Positions 33,530 through 46,639 of a DNA stretch of 64,000 nt are shown here, piece after piece. Within the stretch, counting starts at the first letter, position 1. Every line of letters begins with the position of its first letter. The notes under the pieces are model-generated. The model saw nothing but the letters and a program-made list of their open reading frames with translations, was not told where the DNA came from and ran no database searches. The position numbers and the translations under genes were made by a program. Source of the stretch: Nageia nagi (Eukaryota > Pinophyta); contig JBITNC010000001.1 of NCBI GenBank assembly GCA_050084985.1, positions 158,720,001 through 158,784,000 of the forward strand. The letters run 5' to 3'.

Positions 33530-35320
33530 GGTATGTTAATCACCTTAATATAATAAAATCTCCACCTCATAAAGAGCCATATCTCGTACTTGGCATGTAT
33601 TGTCATCCCCTATTATATCAAACTACCCTCTAAGGTGATATTTTTCTTGTGATACTTCCCCTTCTCACTAGCTCATTTGGAACCTCTCAAACATAGCTCA
33701 TAAATGGTTCTTCTCTAACCTCATCCTTGATATATCCATTAAAAACTATCTTTCTGGTATTGAAAAATATATTTAGTTGAACAACACACTCCTTATTATG
33801 TTCTCCCTACCATGTCAAAATTATCTCATCTAGTGCTATTATAGATGCCCCTATGTCCCTTATTGAAATAAGTTGGTCCATTTATAAATGCTTAACTAAT
33901 TGCATGTTGATATTCCCCTCCATCTTATTAATAGCATTCTACTTATTTGAACTAATAGATATTTGAACCCCCACCATTGATACAACTACTAATCCATAGG
34001 TTCAACTACCCTATGAACATGGGGATGAGACCTATAATCCTTGAACCATGTATCCATATTTTAGTATAGCCCTAACTTCAATTTGTCCTAGGCTTTGAAT
34101 AAAGGAATCATCCTTCTCCCCAATATCTATGTATTATACTTGGGGATGTCCATCCTTTATTGTTCAACTATAAATCATAGATACTTGTGGTGTTCCACGT
34201 TGAATCTCAAACTATTCGAAAACTTGGGTATACAAAAAAATCAAGTTCTCAAGGTATTTATACCATGAACTAACTCTCCTATGATGCCCATTATAATTGT
34301 ACTTCATCCTCTTTGTAACTAACAAAATCACTATATGGATGTCATATAATCTGATCCATATTCAACTTGTACTTAATTATTGTTATTAATATTCTAAGTG
34401 TTGCTTGTACTTCATATGTTGGAATTACTTCTTATTATGTAACTAGAATAATGCACAAGGAGCATATAAATGCTCTCCATGAGCATTATAAATATATCAT
34501 GAGGTAATGACAATATTCTATGCTCTCATGTCCATACCTATATTAGAAAGATCATGCTAATTTCTAATCTTAATCTTCATACTACCTAATATAAGTCTAA
34601 ATAAGTATGCAGCAATAGAGCTAGCCTGAAGTAAAAATTACCCCCTTCTTTACCATATCCATCATCACTTTTCCCAACTCTTATAAATGTGTATAACCAA
34701 AAGGGTTTATAAGAATACAATTAGATATTAGAAAATGCAAAAATATTGTTATGTAATAGGAAGGATGTATGGTGTTGTGACTGCTAACTATATTGTAGTA
34801 GTTATGTTTTGTGTGTGCAATCCTAGATATTCAAGTTTATGTTCCAATGTTGAAGCTTAGGGTTTTTTTCATTCTTTTTTGGAAAGTATGCCTTTAGAAA
34901 AATGTAGCTTTGCATAGTGACTTTGTGAAATTTATTTATGACAAATACAAAGAATAATGAAGCATATTGGATTGTAATCATTTTGGATAGAATCTGAGCT
35001 TGAAGCTGATATCTTATAAAGCTTTTTGGAGATCCATTAAAACTCCAAATTTTTTTATTAATACAAAATTAACCCATTAATAAAAAAATTATTAGGTGAA
35101 AACTAGAGCCTAACTCATATAATTATTGGTATCTAGAATCTCTTCATTATATAAGAATACAATCTACTTGATCACCAAACATTTTTCATATGAAATCATC
35201 CATTAATTAGATGTTTGTAACAATTTAAACATGTTATCCTTTAATTAATATTATATAAAATACACCATATATCCTCCAATATAATAGTTATTCCATCTAT
35301 TAAAACATGAAACTTATTAA
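33530..35320 (+). repeat. Left arm of large inverted repeat
   Basis: It matches the reverse complement of 37,740-39,553 along its whole length; for example CACCTCATAAAGAGCCATAT at about 33,565 is mirrored at about 39,515. The arms differ by substitutions and small indels. No protein family is recognisable in either direction, although the right arm keeps a polar open stretch. A unit near 35,250-35,310 (ACACCATATATCCTCCAATA) is tandemly repeated at 35,355-35,412. Confidence 0.85.
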
Positions 35321-35639
35321 TATTTCCATATGAATAAAATACATACCAATTTTAATATTATATAAAATACACCATATATCCTCCAATATAATGGTTATTT
35401 CATCTATTAAAACCTAAATAAAGTATTAATAGGAAGGGACTTTAAGCATGGTCTTTCTAAAAGTATTAAAATATCCATATCTTTCATGGGATCCACTTTC
35501 TAACAAACCATCACATTTTGCTCGAAAAAAGCTCTCACAGTCATCCTTAAAATTTCAGCAACCGATCGACTATAATTTTGAATATTCAAAAATTTCCCTC
35601 TATCCAAAAATTCCAACAAACATAAGTGGAAAGCATATG

Positions 35640-37010
35640 CTATATCATTTTTAATTTTTTTTTTTATCCCAAAAGCCTAAATCCTATTGCTCGATGATAT
35701 TAGCTGCAGACTTGGGCCTAATAGTTTGAATTTCAATCCTTTATATAATTTCATCCCAAATTACCTTAACAAAGTTACAATAGATAAGTAGGTGATTCAT
35801 CGAATCCTCCTTAACTTCACATATAAAACACCAATTTGGAAATATCGTCCTCTTTCATTTTGAGTTATCATTGGTATGAATTCTATTTAGAACAGAAACC
35901 CATGTAAAATAGGAGATTTTAGGAATTAGATTTTTATTCCAAAATTTAGCCCATATCTTGCTTGATTATCCTTTTCATTCGTATTCAGCCAATCATAAAT
36001 AATTTTAGCGCATAATTTTTATTAGCTCCCTTTATAATTAATCCAAAAATGGTTATCAATCTTATTAGCGAGGAAAATCATATAACATTTCAATTTTCTT
36101 AGAAGAATCTACAGCTTAGTTAAAGTTTCAGGGTGAGGAGCCTGAGGGCTCTTCCAGGAGACCTTATTACCTTCCCTTAATATAATTATATACTTTCCTA
36201 CCAAAAATGGATTTAGACCAAATCATATAAAGTTGCCAATCATTTTGTTGAGCCAGAGGGATTCTATCAGTCTAGGGGTTGTCCCAAAAAATACCTTACT
36301 ACCATTACTAACATCCCATTCAGAGTTTTCCTAAATGGAGTCTAGATAACTTTTAGTATTCGATTCCAAAAAAATAGTCATTTGGAGGATTGGAAACCCC
36401 AAGGAAGCTATTATCTCCCTCCAAGTATTTATGTCTATATGTATTAATCCATTCTTTATCTTCTTCACTTCCTAATTTCCAAACTATCTTAATTCTCATA
36501 GCTTGATTAACCCACTAGATTTACCTAATTCCCAAACCTCCTTCCTTCTTTCTGCATACTCTATTACAAGCCACAAGAGTTAGTCATTTCTTTTCTTCCA
36601 CACCAATCCAGATGAGATGCCCACAAATTCAATCAATTTTGTGTGCCACTAGAGCAAAAATTTTAAAGATGTTTTCCATGTAAATAGGAATACTCTAGAG
36701 AGTAGATTTTAGCAGCTGAATTTTTCCTGCCAAACCCAATAGAGCCCCTTTCGAGTGTTCAAATTTTTTCTCAAAACTATTGGTCACTCCTCTCTAAAAG
36801 TCTTTGTTCATTATTCATCCAAACAAAGGCATCCCTAAATATACAGAGGGAAGAGCATCAATCTTACACTAGAATATATTAATAATGGAATCCTACCTCC
36901 AACTTGACATATTGAAGAAGAAAGTTTTTGTCTTATTATAGTTGATTTTTTTTATTTGATGCCTTCTCATATATGTCCAAAATTCCTTTAAACTTCTAAT
37001 CTTCCCATAT
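35640..37010 (-). pseudogene. L1-type LINE ORF2 3' fragment (RT end and zinc-binding domain)
   Basis: The minus-strand translation follows the C-terminal half of plant L1 ORF2: KTKTFFFNMSS near 36,940, then LPSVYLGMPLFG near 36,840, GVTNSFEKKFEHSKGALLG then LAGKIQLLKSTL near 36,790-36,700, RVCRKKEGGLGI near 36,550, and KEWINTYRHKYLEGDNSFLG near 36,440. It ends with the zf-RVT domain NWCFICEVKEDSMNHLLIYC (about 35,850-35,790), followed by NFVKVIWDEII. Cys-x2-Cys and His-x4-Cys of that domain are intact. Stops and shifts are frequent. The endonuclease and YADD part would lie upstream, at higher coordinates, and are missing. It occupies the loop of the large inverted repeat. Confidence 0.85.
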
Positions 37011-37018
37011 GCTATGTT

Positions 37019-37294
37019 TCAGCCAATTTTCAGTCTTTCCCATTCCTTAGCAATGCAACAAAGAAAGTTTCTTTGTAATCCAGTCGTTAGCTTTTTGCGT
37101 GGAAATAAATCGAAGAAAAAGAGGGTGAGGTGCAGAGGTGGGTGCCTGAAAAGCCTGCAAATGTGGTAAGGTTTAGCTTTAGTGACGCACCACAACTGCA
37201 CAATGCACGTCCAAAGCACAGCAATGTTGTCAGGAAAGACCCCAAGATGTTGCTTCCACGTCTCCGTCTCCAATTTCTTTAAAGAAGATTTCAA
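37019..37294 (-). CDS. Unidentified 91-residue open frame in a GC-richer patch
   Basis: From ATG at 37,294 the frame is open to 37,019 and encodes a Leu/Cys/Trp-containing peptide with FPDNIAVLWTCIVQLW in the first half and a basic PRKKLTTGLQRNFLCC stretch near the end. The DNA is richer in G+C than its surroundings, suggesting captured non-transposon sequence. Part of it (about 37,190-37,294) recurs at 56,190-56,285, where a ~30 base deletion breaks it. Opposite-strand reading gives KSKKKRVRCRGGC followed by a GTAAGG donor-like word, so a plus-strand exon is an alternative. No family recognised. Confidence 0.2.
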   Translation of the reverse strand: MKSSLKKLETETWKQHLGVFPDNIAVLWTCIVQLWCVTKAKPYHICRLFRHPPLHLTLFFFDLFPRKKLTTGLQRNFLCCIAKEWERLKIG

Positions 37295-37980
37295 GATGCA
37301 TCATTTTCAAATAAATAAATTTTGATTATTTAATTTAATAATTTTTTTTTGATCTTAATCTAAACTTTAGGATTTAAAAAATTAGCATGCGTAATAGAGT
37401 TCAAATTAATATTGTAGATAATATGAGGTGCAAAAGTTGCTTGTGAGGAGAGTGGATATCCCCAATAAAATAAATAGTCAACTATGGTTTAAAGTGTGTA
37501 GGTTGTTATGTGCATTGATGTTGTTGGATTTGATAGTATATTTTAATTATTGGTTTTTGGGTGTACGATATTTAGTCAATAATATTATGATACTATGCTT
37601 TCAAATTTATTTCAAGATGTTAGAAGATGTTTTTTATGTAAGTAGAATGGGAAGTTTTTTGAGAGGGTAGGTTGTGAGATGTGGGTTTATTGAAGTTTAT
37701 TATGATTGATAAGGGCATCTCAATAATTTTCGTAGAGAGGTGGGATGGAAATATCAATAAGTATCATCTTTTAATAGATGAAATAACCATTAAATTGGAG
37801 GATATATGGTGTATTTCATAGAATATTAATTAAGGGATAACATGTTTAAATTGTTACAATCACATCATTAATGGATGATTCATATGAAAAATGTTTGATG
37901 ATCAAGTAGATTGTATTGTTATATAATCAAAAGATTCTAGATACCAATAATTATATGAGTTAGGCTCTAGTTTGCACCTA
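37170..37980 (+). repeat. Direct repeat shared with 56,190-57,338
   Basis: Almost continuous similarity, including TTGCTTCCA(C/T)GTCTC, TCAAATTAATATTGTAGATA and TTATTGGTTTTTGGGTGTA. The other copy carries a 489-base insertion at 56,462-56,950 and lacks about 100 bases corresponding to 37,700-37,850. Similarity ends at AGTTTGCAC in both, exactly where copia B begins in the second copy. Confidence 0.8.
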
Positions 37981-39553
37981 ATCTTTTTTTATTTTTTTAT
38001 TAATGGGTTAATTTTGTATTAATAATTTTTTTTTGAATTTTAATGGATCTCCAAAAGCCTTTATAAGATATTAGCTTCAAGCTCAGATTCTATCCAAAAT
38101 GATTACAATCCAATATACTTCATTATGCTTTGTATTTGTCATAAATAAATTTCACAAAGTCACTATCGAAAGCTACATTTTTTGAAGGCATACTTTCCAA
38201 AAAAGAATGAAAAAGACCCTAAGCTTCGACATTGGAACATAAATTTGAATATCTAGGATTGCACACACAAAACATAACTACTACAATATAGTCAGCAATC
38301 ACAACACCATACATCCTTCCTATTACATAATGATATTTTTGCATTGTCTAACATCTAATTGTATTCTTATAAACCCTTTTGGTTATACACATTTATAAGA
38401 GTTGGGGGAAGTGATGATGGATATGGTAAAGAAGGGGGTAATTTTTACTTCAGGCTAGCTCTATTGGTGCAAACTTATTTAGACTTGTATCAGGTAGTAT
38501 GAAGATTAAGATTAGAAATTAGCATGATCTTTCTAATATAGGTATGGATATGAGAGCATAGAATATTGTCATGACCTCATGATCTATCTTATAATGCTCA
38601 TGGAGAGCATTTAGATGCCCCTTTTGCATTATTTTAGTTACATAATAAGAAGTAATTCCAACATACGAAGTACAAGAAACACTTAGAATATTAATAACAA
38701 TAATTAAATACAAGTTGAATATGGATTAGATTATATGACATCCATATAGTGATTTTGTTAGTTGCAAAGAGGACGAAGTATAATTATAATGGGCATTATA
38801 GGAGAGTTGGTTCATGGTATAAATACCTTAAGAGCTTGATTTTTTTGTATACCCAAGTTTTGGGATAGTTTGAGATTCAACATGGGGCACCACAAGTATC
38901 TATGATTTATAGTTGAGCAAACAAGGATGGACATCCCCAAAGTATAATACATAGAGATTGGGGAGAAGGATGATTCCTTTATTCAAAGCCTAGGAAAAAA
39001 TGAAGTTAAGGCTATACTAAAATATGGATACATGGTTCAAGGATTATAGGTCTCATCCCCATGTCATAGGGTAGTTGAACCTATGGATTAGTAGTTGTAT
39101 CAATGGTGGGGGTTCAAATATCTATTAGTTCAAATAAGTAGAATGCTATCAATAAGATGGAGGGGAATATCAACATGCAATTAGTTAAGCATTTATAAAT
39201 GGATCAACTTATTTCAGTAAGGGACATAGGGGCATCTATAATAGCACTAGATGAGATAATTTTGACATGGTAGGGAGAACATAATAAGGAGTGTGTTGTT
39301 CAACTAAATATATTTTTCAATACCAAAAAGATAGTTTTTAATGGATCTATCAAGGATGAGGTTAGAGAAGAACCATTTATGAGCTATGTTTGAGAGGTTC
39401 CAAATGAGCTAGTGAGAAGGGGAAGTATCACAAGAAAAATACCACCTTAGAGGGTAGTTTGATATAATAGGGGATGACAATACATGCCAAGTACAAGATA
39501 TGGCTCTTTATGAGGTGGAGATTTTATTATATTAAGGTGATTAACATTCCAAT
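37740..39553 (-). repeat. Right arm of large inverted repeat
   Basis: Reverse complement of 33,530-35,320. On the plus strand one frame near 39,100-39,400 stays mostly open (NKMEGNINMQLVKHL, SVRDIGASIIALDEI, KECVVQLNIFFNTKKIV) with a few stops. That hints at an old coding region of unknown family in this arm; the other arm is more eroded. Confidence 0.85.
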
Positions 39554-39700
39554 TTTAGTATAGTAATCACAATTTTGGATTGATGATTGAGATGAGCTTA
39601 GAAAGATTCGATGTATTAAAGTTTTAGATCTAGGTATCATATCATATGATGTTTATGATATATGTATTGAATTTTGGAATTGATCTTGACAAAGATATTA

Positions 39701-39702
<2 letters not shown>

Positions 39703-39742
<40 letters not shown>

Positions 39743-39754
39743 ATATATATATAT
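39703..39754. repeat. (TA)n microsatellite
   Basis: About 50 bases of TA dinucleotide with one phase change (ATTATA) near the middle, so the tract is nearly self-complementary. Confidence 0.92.
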
Positions 39755-40413
39755 CATGGATTTCAAGAAGCTCAAAATTTTATATGGGCATTATAAATTT
39801 ATTTGCAATTGTTATTGCAAATATAATGTTCATCTCCTAGTAGAATGCTTGAATGGAGTGCAAAATTCATTCCCAATCTATATTGTAATATTATCTTATA
39901 CATTAGCAATGAATATGCATGAATAATAATAAATATTATAGATTCTATTAAAAATTATTATGTAATATTATTAATTTTTATCTATTATTGAATACCAAAT
40001 TGTTGTTATCTTATGGGATTTTTCATGCATGATATATGGCCTATATTTTTATCAAAACACTTGAAACTGCCTTTTTCTTATCCTACAAAATCTTAACTTA
40101 GTTTACTTAATTATTTTATTTTGTTAAGTTTAACAAACCACCTATAGTACGATTACACCTATTTTAGAATACCCATAGTCTAAATCCAAAGAGTGAATGC
40201 ATACATGGATCTTTTTCGGGCCTTGTTGAGGTTCATTCAAGTTGATTTAGCTAATAGTTCATGTTTGGTATCAAATATATATTGCTAATTTTGGGTTAGA
40301 GTAAACATAAATTTATGATTTTTTCACAATTAATCAAGATCTTGTATAAGTTTATTGAAGGAAGAATTCATATATTATACTTTAAATTTCATGACCAACA
40401 CCAACAACTCTTC
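39755..40413. other. Stretch without a gene before block copy 2
   Basis: AT-rich; no coding sequence or repeat recognised. Confidence 0.55.
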
Positions 40414-40739
40414 TCATTCTAGATTTTAACAAGCAATATTATGATTATTAGAGTATAAAGATAAGAACATTGTTAATTAGAAAATATCTTTGAGATGTAA
40501 TAGATATTGATTATGATGAGCCAGTTGCATAGAGTACATTACGAGTAGTTTATAGGATGATAAAAAATATATTTGAGAAGAACTCATTAGACCGATACCA
40601 TATTCAATCCTCCCTAGAAAAATGTTTATTTCTATGCATTATTTTTGCAACCTTAACCAAGAGGTTTACCAAGGTATTGATTTAATCAAGAGTTGTAAAT
40701 CCTAAAAAGGAAGTTCAACAACTTAAATACATAATAGGT

Positions 40740-41375
40740 TGAAAACATTATTAAATATTATGTTAGAGTTAAATATGTAGTTAATAAAGTAGCCAAACTT
40801 GGTAAGAGATTGAATAATGAGATTGTTGTAAATAAGGAACTTGGAAATCTAAAACCCAAGTGGAATTATATCGCAATCATCATTTATGAAAGTGAATATT
40901 TTTCCACACTAGTATTTGATCATATTATTAGTTCTCTCATGTCATATGAGGAGAGCCTAAATGAAAACTTTATAGAGAATGATGAAAAATATTTTGCTTC
41001 CAAGATGAGAATTTCTATGAATGAAGAGTAAAGTATGAGTGGTTAAGGAGAAAATAAGGTTGTAATCAAAATTCTACTAAAGGGAGAGAATTATTTTACC
41101 ACCAATAGAGGACAAGGAAAGATCAATCAAAGGAGAGTTTCATACTACAATTAACAAAGGAGAGGATGCATTGCTAGAGATTCTAGAGACAAGGCTATAA
41201 ATGAAGGTAGGAAATCTACTTATTCCCATGTAAATTAAGATACTCAATAAGATAAAGGTCACTTGATTATATCTCATAACATGAGTAATGTAACTCATTA
41301 AGAAGTTTTGTATTTCAAATTTAGCTACTCTAATCACATGACTAGAACTAAGTTACTTTTCAATATGAATGATTT
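40740..41375 (+). pseudogene. Ty1/copia gag-protease remnant, block copy 2
   Basis: A 73-codon open stretch (40,810-41,031) reads NKELGNLKPKWNYIAIII and then DHIISSLMSYEESLNENF, matching copia gag (UBN2). After it come a stop and a basic stretch with GRGRINQRR-like words, a degraded CCHC-like segment, and near 41,320-41,360 a SNHMTRTKLLFNMND segment like the start of copia protease. It ends at about 41,375, where the direct-repeat unit begins. Catalytic protease residues, integrase and RT are absent. Confidence 0.65.
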
Positions 41376-44020
41376 ATGAATTTTGGTTGACTATGGTATT
41401 CCAAGATGCACCACATATGGACTTATCACACTCCAACTTCGTGTAGATCTAGAATAAAAATTTAAAGAGTTAAGAGATATAATAAACATCACCACAAAAA
41501 TTATGAGGTACAATTTACCCTAGAGATACCTAATGTGGGAAAAACTATAGCCAAAAATCTTCACTATGTGATGAAGAGATGAGTACAATGGTGGCCTTCC
41601 TCTAAAATGCTACTAATAGGAATAATCTCAAGGCTTCCAACACTCCAATTTACTTGCCTTATCAATGCTCTTAATAGTCAAGCAACAAGGTTAGAATCTC
41701 TCTTATAATAATTCTTATATCACATTTGCATGGAATTTTACAATTTCATATTCTCTCATCAACATACCATAATTCTCTATTTCCCTTTATAAATAGGATC
41801 TCTTAATATTCACTAAGAATTGGCTATCTTCCTCTCATTTATTCATTATTCTTCTTAGAATATTTGTATATCCATTCTAAAAGCTAGTGGATTCTCTCTA
41901 CATTCAACTCTCTATGGAGATCTCAACACACTATGGAGTACTACACAAGTACACACTCACAAATGCTTCATCATGGAGTCTTTATAAATGTGAAATTCAA
42001 CCTCATGGAGGCTTGTCAAAATATCTTTCATGTATTATGGTATGGTCAATGTTTCTATCATTTTTTCGCTATCCATAAACTCCCTTTTATAATTTTTATG
42101 TGGCTTAAAATGGAGAAAATGGTTACACCAAAATATTCATCTCCTATTAATTACTTTTCTTCATCTGTAGCTTCATAATCTTACTTGTTTTTCTTTTAGC
42201 ATTTATATTGATCAACATTTAATTTACGAAGGTTTGTTTTGGATAATAGTAATTAAAGATACCTATTATCTATCTACTTTTTTATTTCTTCCTCAAATAC
42301 CTTAAAATAGGCCCTTAGAAAATGTATGGACAATTACATAGGATTGAAGGACATCTATAGGTTATACAACAAATAACAAATAAAAAAAGATCCAACACCT
42401 CAATGTGAAGGGAGATTCTAGTAACATGTTACCATGTGGAAGTCAAAATCTCAAAATTAAAGTCAAATAGGGAATTACAACTGGTCTCTTCTTCCAATAA
42501 AGCTAGTATATCCCTTCATGAAATCATCTTTGTGCATTCTATAATGGATCAACCTAGTGACATCTTCAAACTCCTTTCACATAGGTCCCCATGTTGATTT
42601 CTCCACACCATCTTCACATGGCCTTACTATAAGTCATCTCCTTTATGCATTTTGTCCACATCATTTTCCATGGGCATCCTTTGACTCCATGTTTGCTAGT
42701 AATTGGTAGGCCTTTTCTAAATGAGTGGACTGTCCCTCTTAGTTATACTAACTTAGCTCTTACATTTCTACATGAACATTGGCAGGTCCATATACTCCAT
42801 GTACCTATGATTCTCCTACATTGGCTGCCTATGTGGATAATGGATCTGCTATATATTAATTTGATATTATAAAATTTAAAATATGTTTTAAATCCTTTTG
42901 AATAAATTAAAATAAATTTTCTCTAAACTTACATTAAAATCACTTTATACATTGGATTTTAAAACCATCAAAGGTGCCAAAAATCTAGAGGAGATCTCTA
43001 TAATGTGAAGATATCAAATAAAATCTTTGGTAACTTTCATTTTTTTAAATAATTACTATTTTGTATAACTTGTCCCTTTATGTAGGATTTTAGTCCTACA
43101 AAAGCCTAAATATTGAAATGATGAGAAAAACTAAATCCCTAAATCAAATCCAAAATTATACCTTTTCTTGAAATCATTCCATATTTTTCTCATCCTCTTG
43201 ACTTATGGCTTTTTAGATTGTCTTTGAGTATACCTTTTGATTTTATCTTTGGATATTCATATGGGTCTTATCTTATCCCATGTGGTATTTTACCTCTTGA
43301 ATCCCTCTCAATTTTGCCTATACTCATCTCATTTTACCATACTCCATAGATGTGATAACAAGATCTCTAATTCCATATTCTATGTGCAATTTTGAATTCC
43401 AATTTTCATTTCTCATTTTGAAATCAAACAAGCTTTGATATTGATGAGATTTGTAATGTCTAGTTTCCTATGGATTTCCAAGACTCACTACATATTGATT
43501 TCTCATACTTGAACTTATGGTACTTATGGAATATAAATTCAAAAAGTTAAGGGATTGTAAACATCATCACAAAAATTATAAGATAACAATTTACCCTTGA
43601 GAAACCCAATGTGGATAAAAATTTAGCCAAAAATCTCTATCATATGATGAAGAGGTTAGTACAATGGTGGCCTTCCTCCAAAAGTCTCTTCAAAATGCCA
43701 ATAATAGGAACAAACATAAGGCCTCCAACACTACAATTTACTTTCGTTCTTAATGCTCTCAATAGTCAAGCAACAAGCTCACAATATCTCTTACAATAAC
43801 TCTCATATCACACTTCCATGGAATTTTACAATTTCTTATGTTCTCATTAGCATAGCATTATTCTCTATTTTACTCTAAGAAATGAGCTCTCTCAATTCTA
43901 TTTTATTTTATCAATGACATCTTTTTCATCCTTTGTAAAAGTTATTCGTAGAGCCACTACTTCTGATCACACACTTGTTATGTTCTTTGTAGTTATTAAT
44001 ACTTTACCACCCTACCAATA
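41376..44020. other. Direct-repeat pair and spacer, block copy 2
   Basis: Units at about 41,376-41,810 and 43,445-43,900 correspond to 984-1,400 and 3,038-3,490. The ~1.6 kb between them holds no recognisable gene. The five bases CAATA at 44,016-44,020 precede the 5' LTR, as in copy 1. Confidence 0.55.
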
Positions 44021-45532
44021 TTTAATATCCCCATTTTTTAGGTGCTCTCCCCATTTCACCTTTGATAAATGGGGAGATTAATTTAAGAGTGTTTTAGGCT
44101 ATTTTTGTATAATTTGACCAAAATGATGTAAAGTTCACTTAGAGACTTAATAAAGCTCTAATTATGGAATAAATGGCCCTTTTATTTATTTATTTCTTTT
44201 TATCAAGTTATTTTCTAAAATTTCAATAAACATTGTATTTGTGATACCAAGGCAATTATAATTGTAAATGCAATATTAGTCTCATTAAATGAGGCATTGC
44301 ATATTTTGTCCTTGATGATTGTAATATTGGCATTAAATGTATCTCTAGTCTTTAGTGGTCCTCTCTTTGAGGTAGATCATCCCCCTAGGTGATTACACTA
44401 ACTATGAGGTCATTTGGAGCTCCAAGGATGGACCTAATACTTCAAACTACTCATTGGTAATCTTGAGGGAAGTAGACTAATCTAGAGCATGATTTTGAGC
44501 ATGGGAGCATCCCAAGATCCCACATTAGCCTTCCTAGGCACATGGATTGATGATATTGATCACAAGGTGCTTCATTATCACATCCTCTTAAATGTTGGTT
44601 TTCTTGGTCCTTGCATATGATTTCACTTATCCCAAGGCTCCTTGTCTTGGATGTTGCATACATGACCACATAGATTACATCTCTCCACCATTGAATCATC
44701 TCAATGAAAGATTAGAGCATGATCACCCTAACTTATAAAATAGAATTCATAACCATTATGAGATATGGTAAATTTGATTATAGACCCTTTATTTTGGATT
44801 AAGTTGAGACTCTATCTTATCCACTTATGGGGAAACCTACATTTGAGTTATCGAGGGGAGAGGAGGCTACCTTGGAACTTACTTTAGCTATCTTAAGAGG
44901 AATGTTATTTGTTCCATTAGAGTTATTGTAGAGGAGACCTAGTCTTGCCTCATTTCTTCTAGGATTAATGAGGCCTTGGAGCCATCCAAAATAACCCTAT
45001 AAGAGACAAATTTGGTACAAATTTTGTAGGTTGAAAAAAATATTTTAATGACACTTTATCATTGCTTATCAATATAATTCCTTTCTATTTTCAAAGTATT
45101 TTTATTTGTTTCTTTATGCTTGGATATTGGATTTGGAAGCATTGTTTTATTGTCAAATTGTTATTTATCCTTCTTGCTCGCAATGTTGATTTTGGAGTGT
45201 TATTTTCATTATTCAATTGTTGTTTCAGCTTTCCAACTAGGATGTTGGGTATGAGGAGCATTTTTGCATGGTTAAAGTATCATTTTACCTCCTACTTAAG
45301 TTGTTGGAATATTAGAGATATTTATTTACAAATATTTCATAATTTCACATCATATATGGACATTGGGGTTTGAAAGTATTTTTTGCAAGTTTACTTCATA
45401 TCTTTCATTCCTAGCAAGTTGTTGGATATTTGGTGCATGTTTAAGCTTGTTTTTGGCCAATTTGAAAGCCACAATCCAAACATCCCTCTCCCAAGGTATG
45501 TTTGAGTAGTGAACCCAAAAAATGTCTCATCA
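44021..45532 (+). repeat. 5' LTR of gypsy-like element, copy 2
   Basis: Starts TTTAATATCC (TG changed to TT) and ends CTCATCA. 1,512 bases. Confidence 0.86.
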
Positions 45533-45535
45533 TAG

Positions 45536-45547
45536 TGGTATTAGAGC
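45536..45547 (+). other. Primer-binding site, initiator Met tRNA
   Basis: TGGTATTAGAGC, three bases after the LTR end, differs from canonical TGGTATCAGAGC at one position. Confidence 0.85.
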
Positions 45548-45879
45548 CTCAAGTTTTACATCCTATTGGGAATCAAGGGTATCATTTATGAAGTGTTTTG
45601 AGCTTAATCTAGAGAAATATTGAAGATTGGGACACTCGCATCATAGTGGTATCACACACAAGTGAATTGTTGAAGTAAAGTGGGAGATCTTACTCTTGTT
45701 GTTGGGTAAGAGTTGAGGAGTTACTTCTCAAGGAGATTTTTGGAAAAGTTGGAGGAGTTGTAGAAGAGTCATTATGATATTCTTCTAGGTCATAGTACTA
45801 TTTACACAGAGTTTTTATTGACCTACTAAAGAGTGGAGTTTACCTAGTATCATACTAATCATTTTGAAGGAGTTCCAAA

Positions 45880-46400
45880 GGAAATAGCATCCTTGCAAAA
45901 ATTACAAACTTACTTTTATCTCCATACCTTAAGTGAAGAAGAGGGAATCAAAACAAAAACTATGCATTTATATGGAATAGCTTATGAATGGTGGAAAAAT
46001 GGTGTTACTACACTTGGACATGGGAAGTTCAAAACCTTTAAAGACTTCAGCCAAAGGGTACTTGATAGGTTTGAACATAAGCATATAGCAGAATACTTTA
46101 TGAAGTTATAAATCCTACAACACACAACTACCATGGATGTATACATTAAGGAATTTCAAAGGATTGTAGTATCCATCCCTAATATAGAATATGGAAGGCT
46201 AGCATATGTCTTCATGGATGGGTTACAAGAATCAATTAGATCATGAGTAAAATATATGGAACCATCCACTTTATCCATGACCATCTACAAGGCTAAGTTA
46301 TTAGAAGGATTTAGTTATCCAAAGGGAGTTTTTACTAAGAATCCTACAATAGGATTATAGGAAAAAAGCATAAAAAAGGAATCAATAAGGATTAAATCTC
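45880..46400 (+). pseudogene. Gypsy-type gag pseudogene, copy 2
   Basis: A 72-codon open stretch from 45,893 reads LQTYFYLHTLSEEEGIKT, YGIAYEWWKNGVTTLGHG, TFKDFSQRVLDRFEHKHI, then a TAA at about 46,109. The frame continues as TTMDVYIKEFQRIVVSIP, FMDGLQESIRS, a second stop near 46,244, and VKYMEPSTLSMTIYKAKL. This is the retrotransposon gag domain (PF03732 type). The first part of gag, present at 7,360-7,500 in copy 1, has been lost with the leader. It is the best preserved gag in the window. Confidence 0.82.
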
Positions 46401-46639
46401 CGCTTCATGTTCAATGACTAGCGAATGGATTGGATTATGCTACCCAAGAGGCATTAAGGTAGTAAAAGCTTTACTTTACTTGTCATAATCCCTAGGAGAG
46501 AGGATATAGGTGTAATGGAAAGGCTCAACACATTTACTTGGAGGTATGTGAAGTGTATAAATACTCAAATGAATAAAGGATCACCTGCCAACATGAAGTG
46601 GGAGTTCAAGATATTAGAGGGGCATTAGCCATGCTAAAG

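Noticed and set aside
39646-39840. 64-codon frame with Ile-Tyr repeats
   Set aside because: Produced by the (TA)n microsatellite.
45062-45373. 103-codon plus-strand frame in the 5' LTR
   Set aside because: The corresponding positions in the three other LTR copies are not open, so it is chance.
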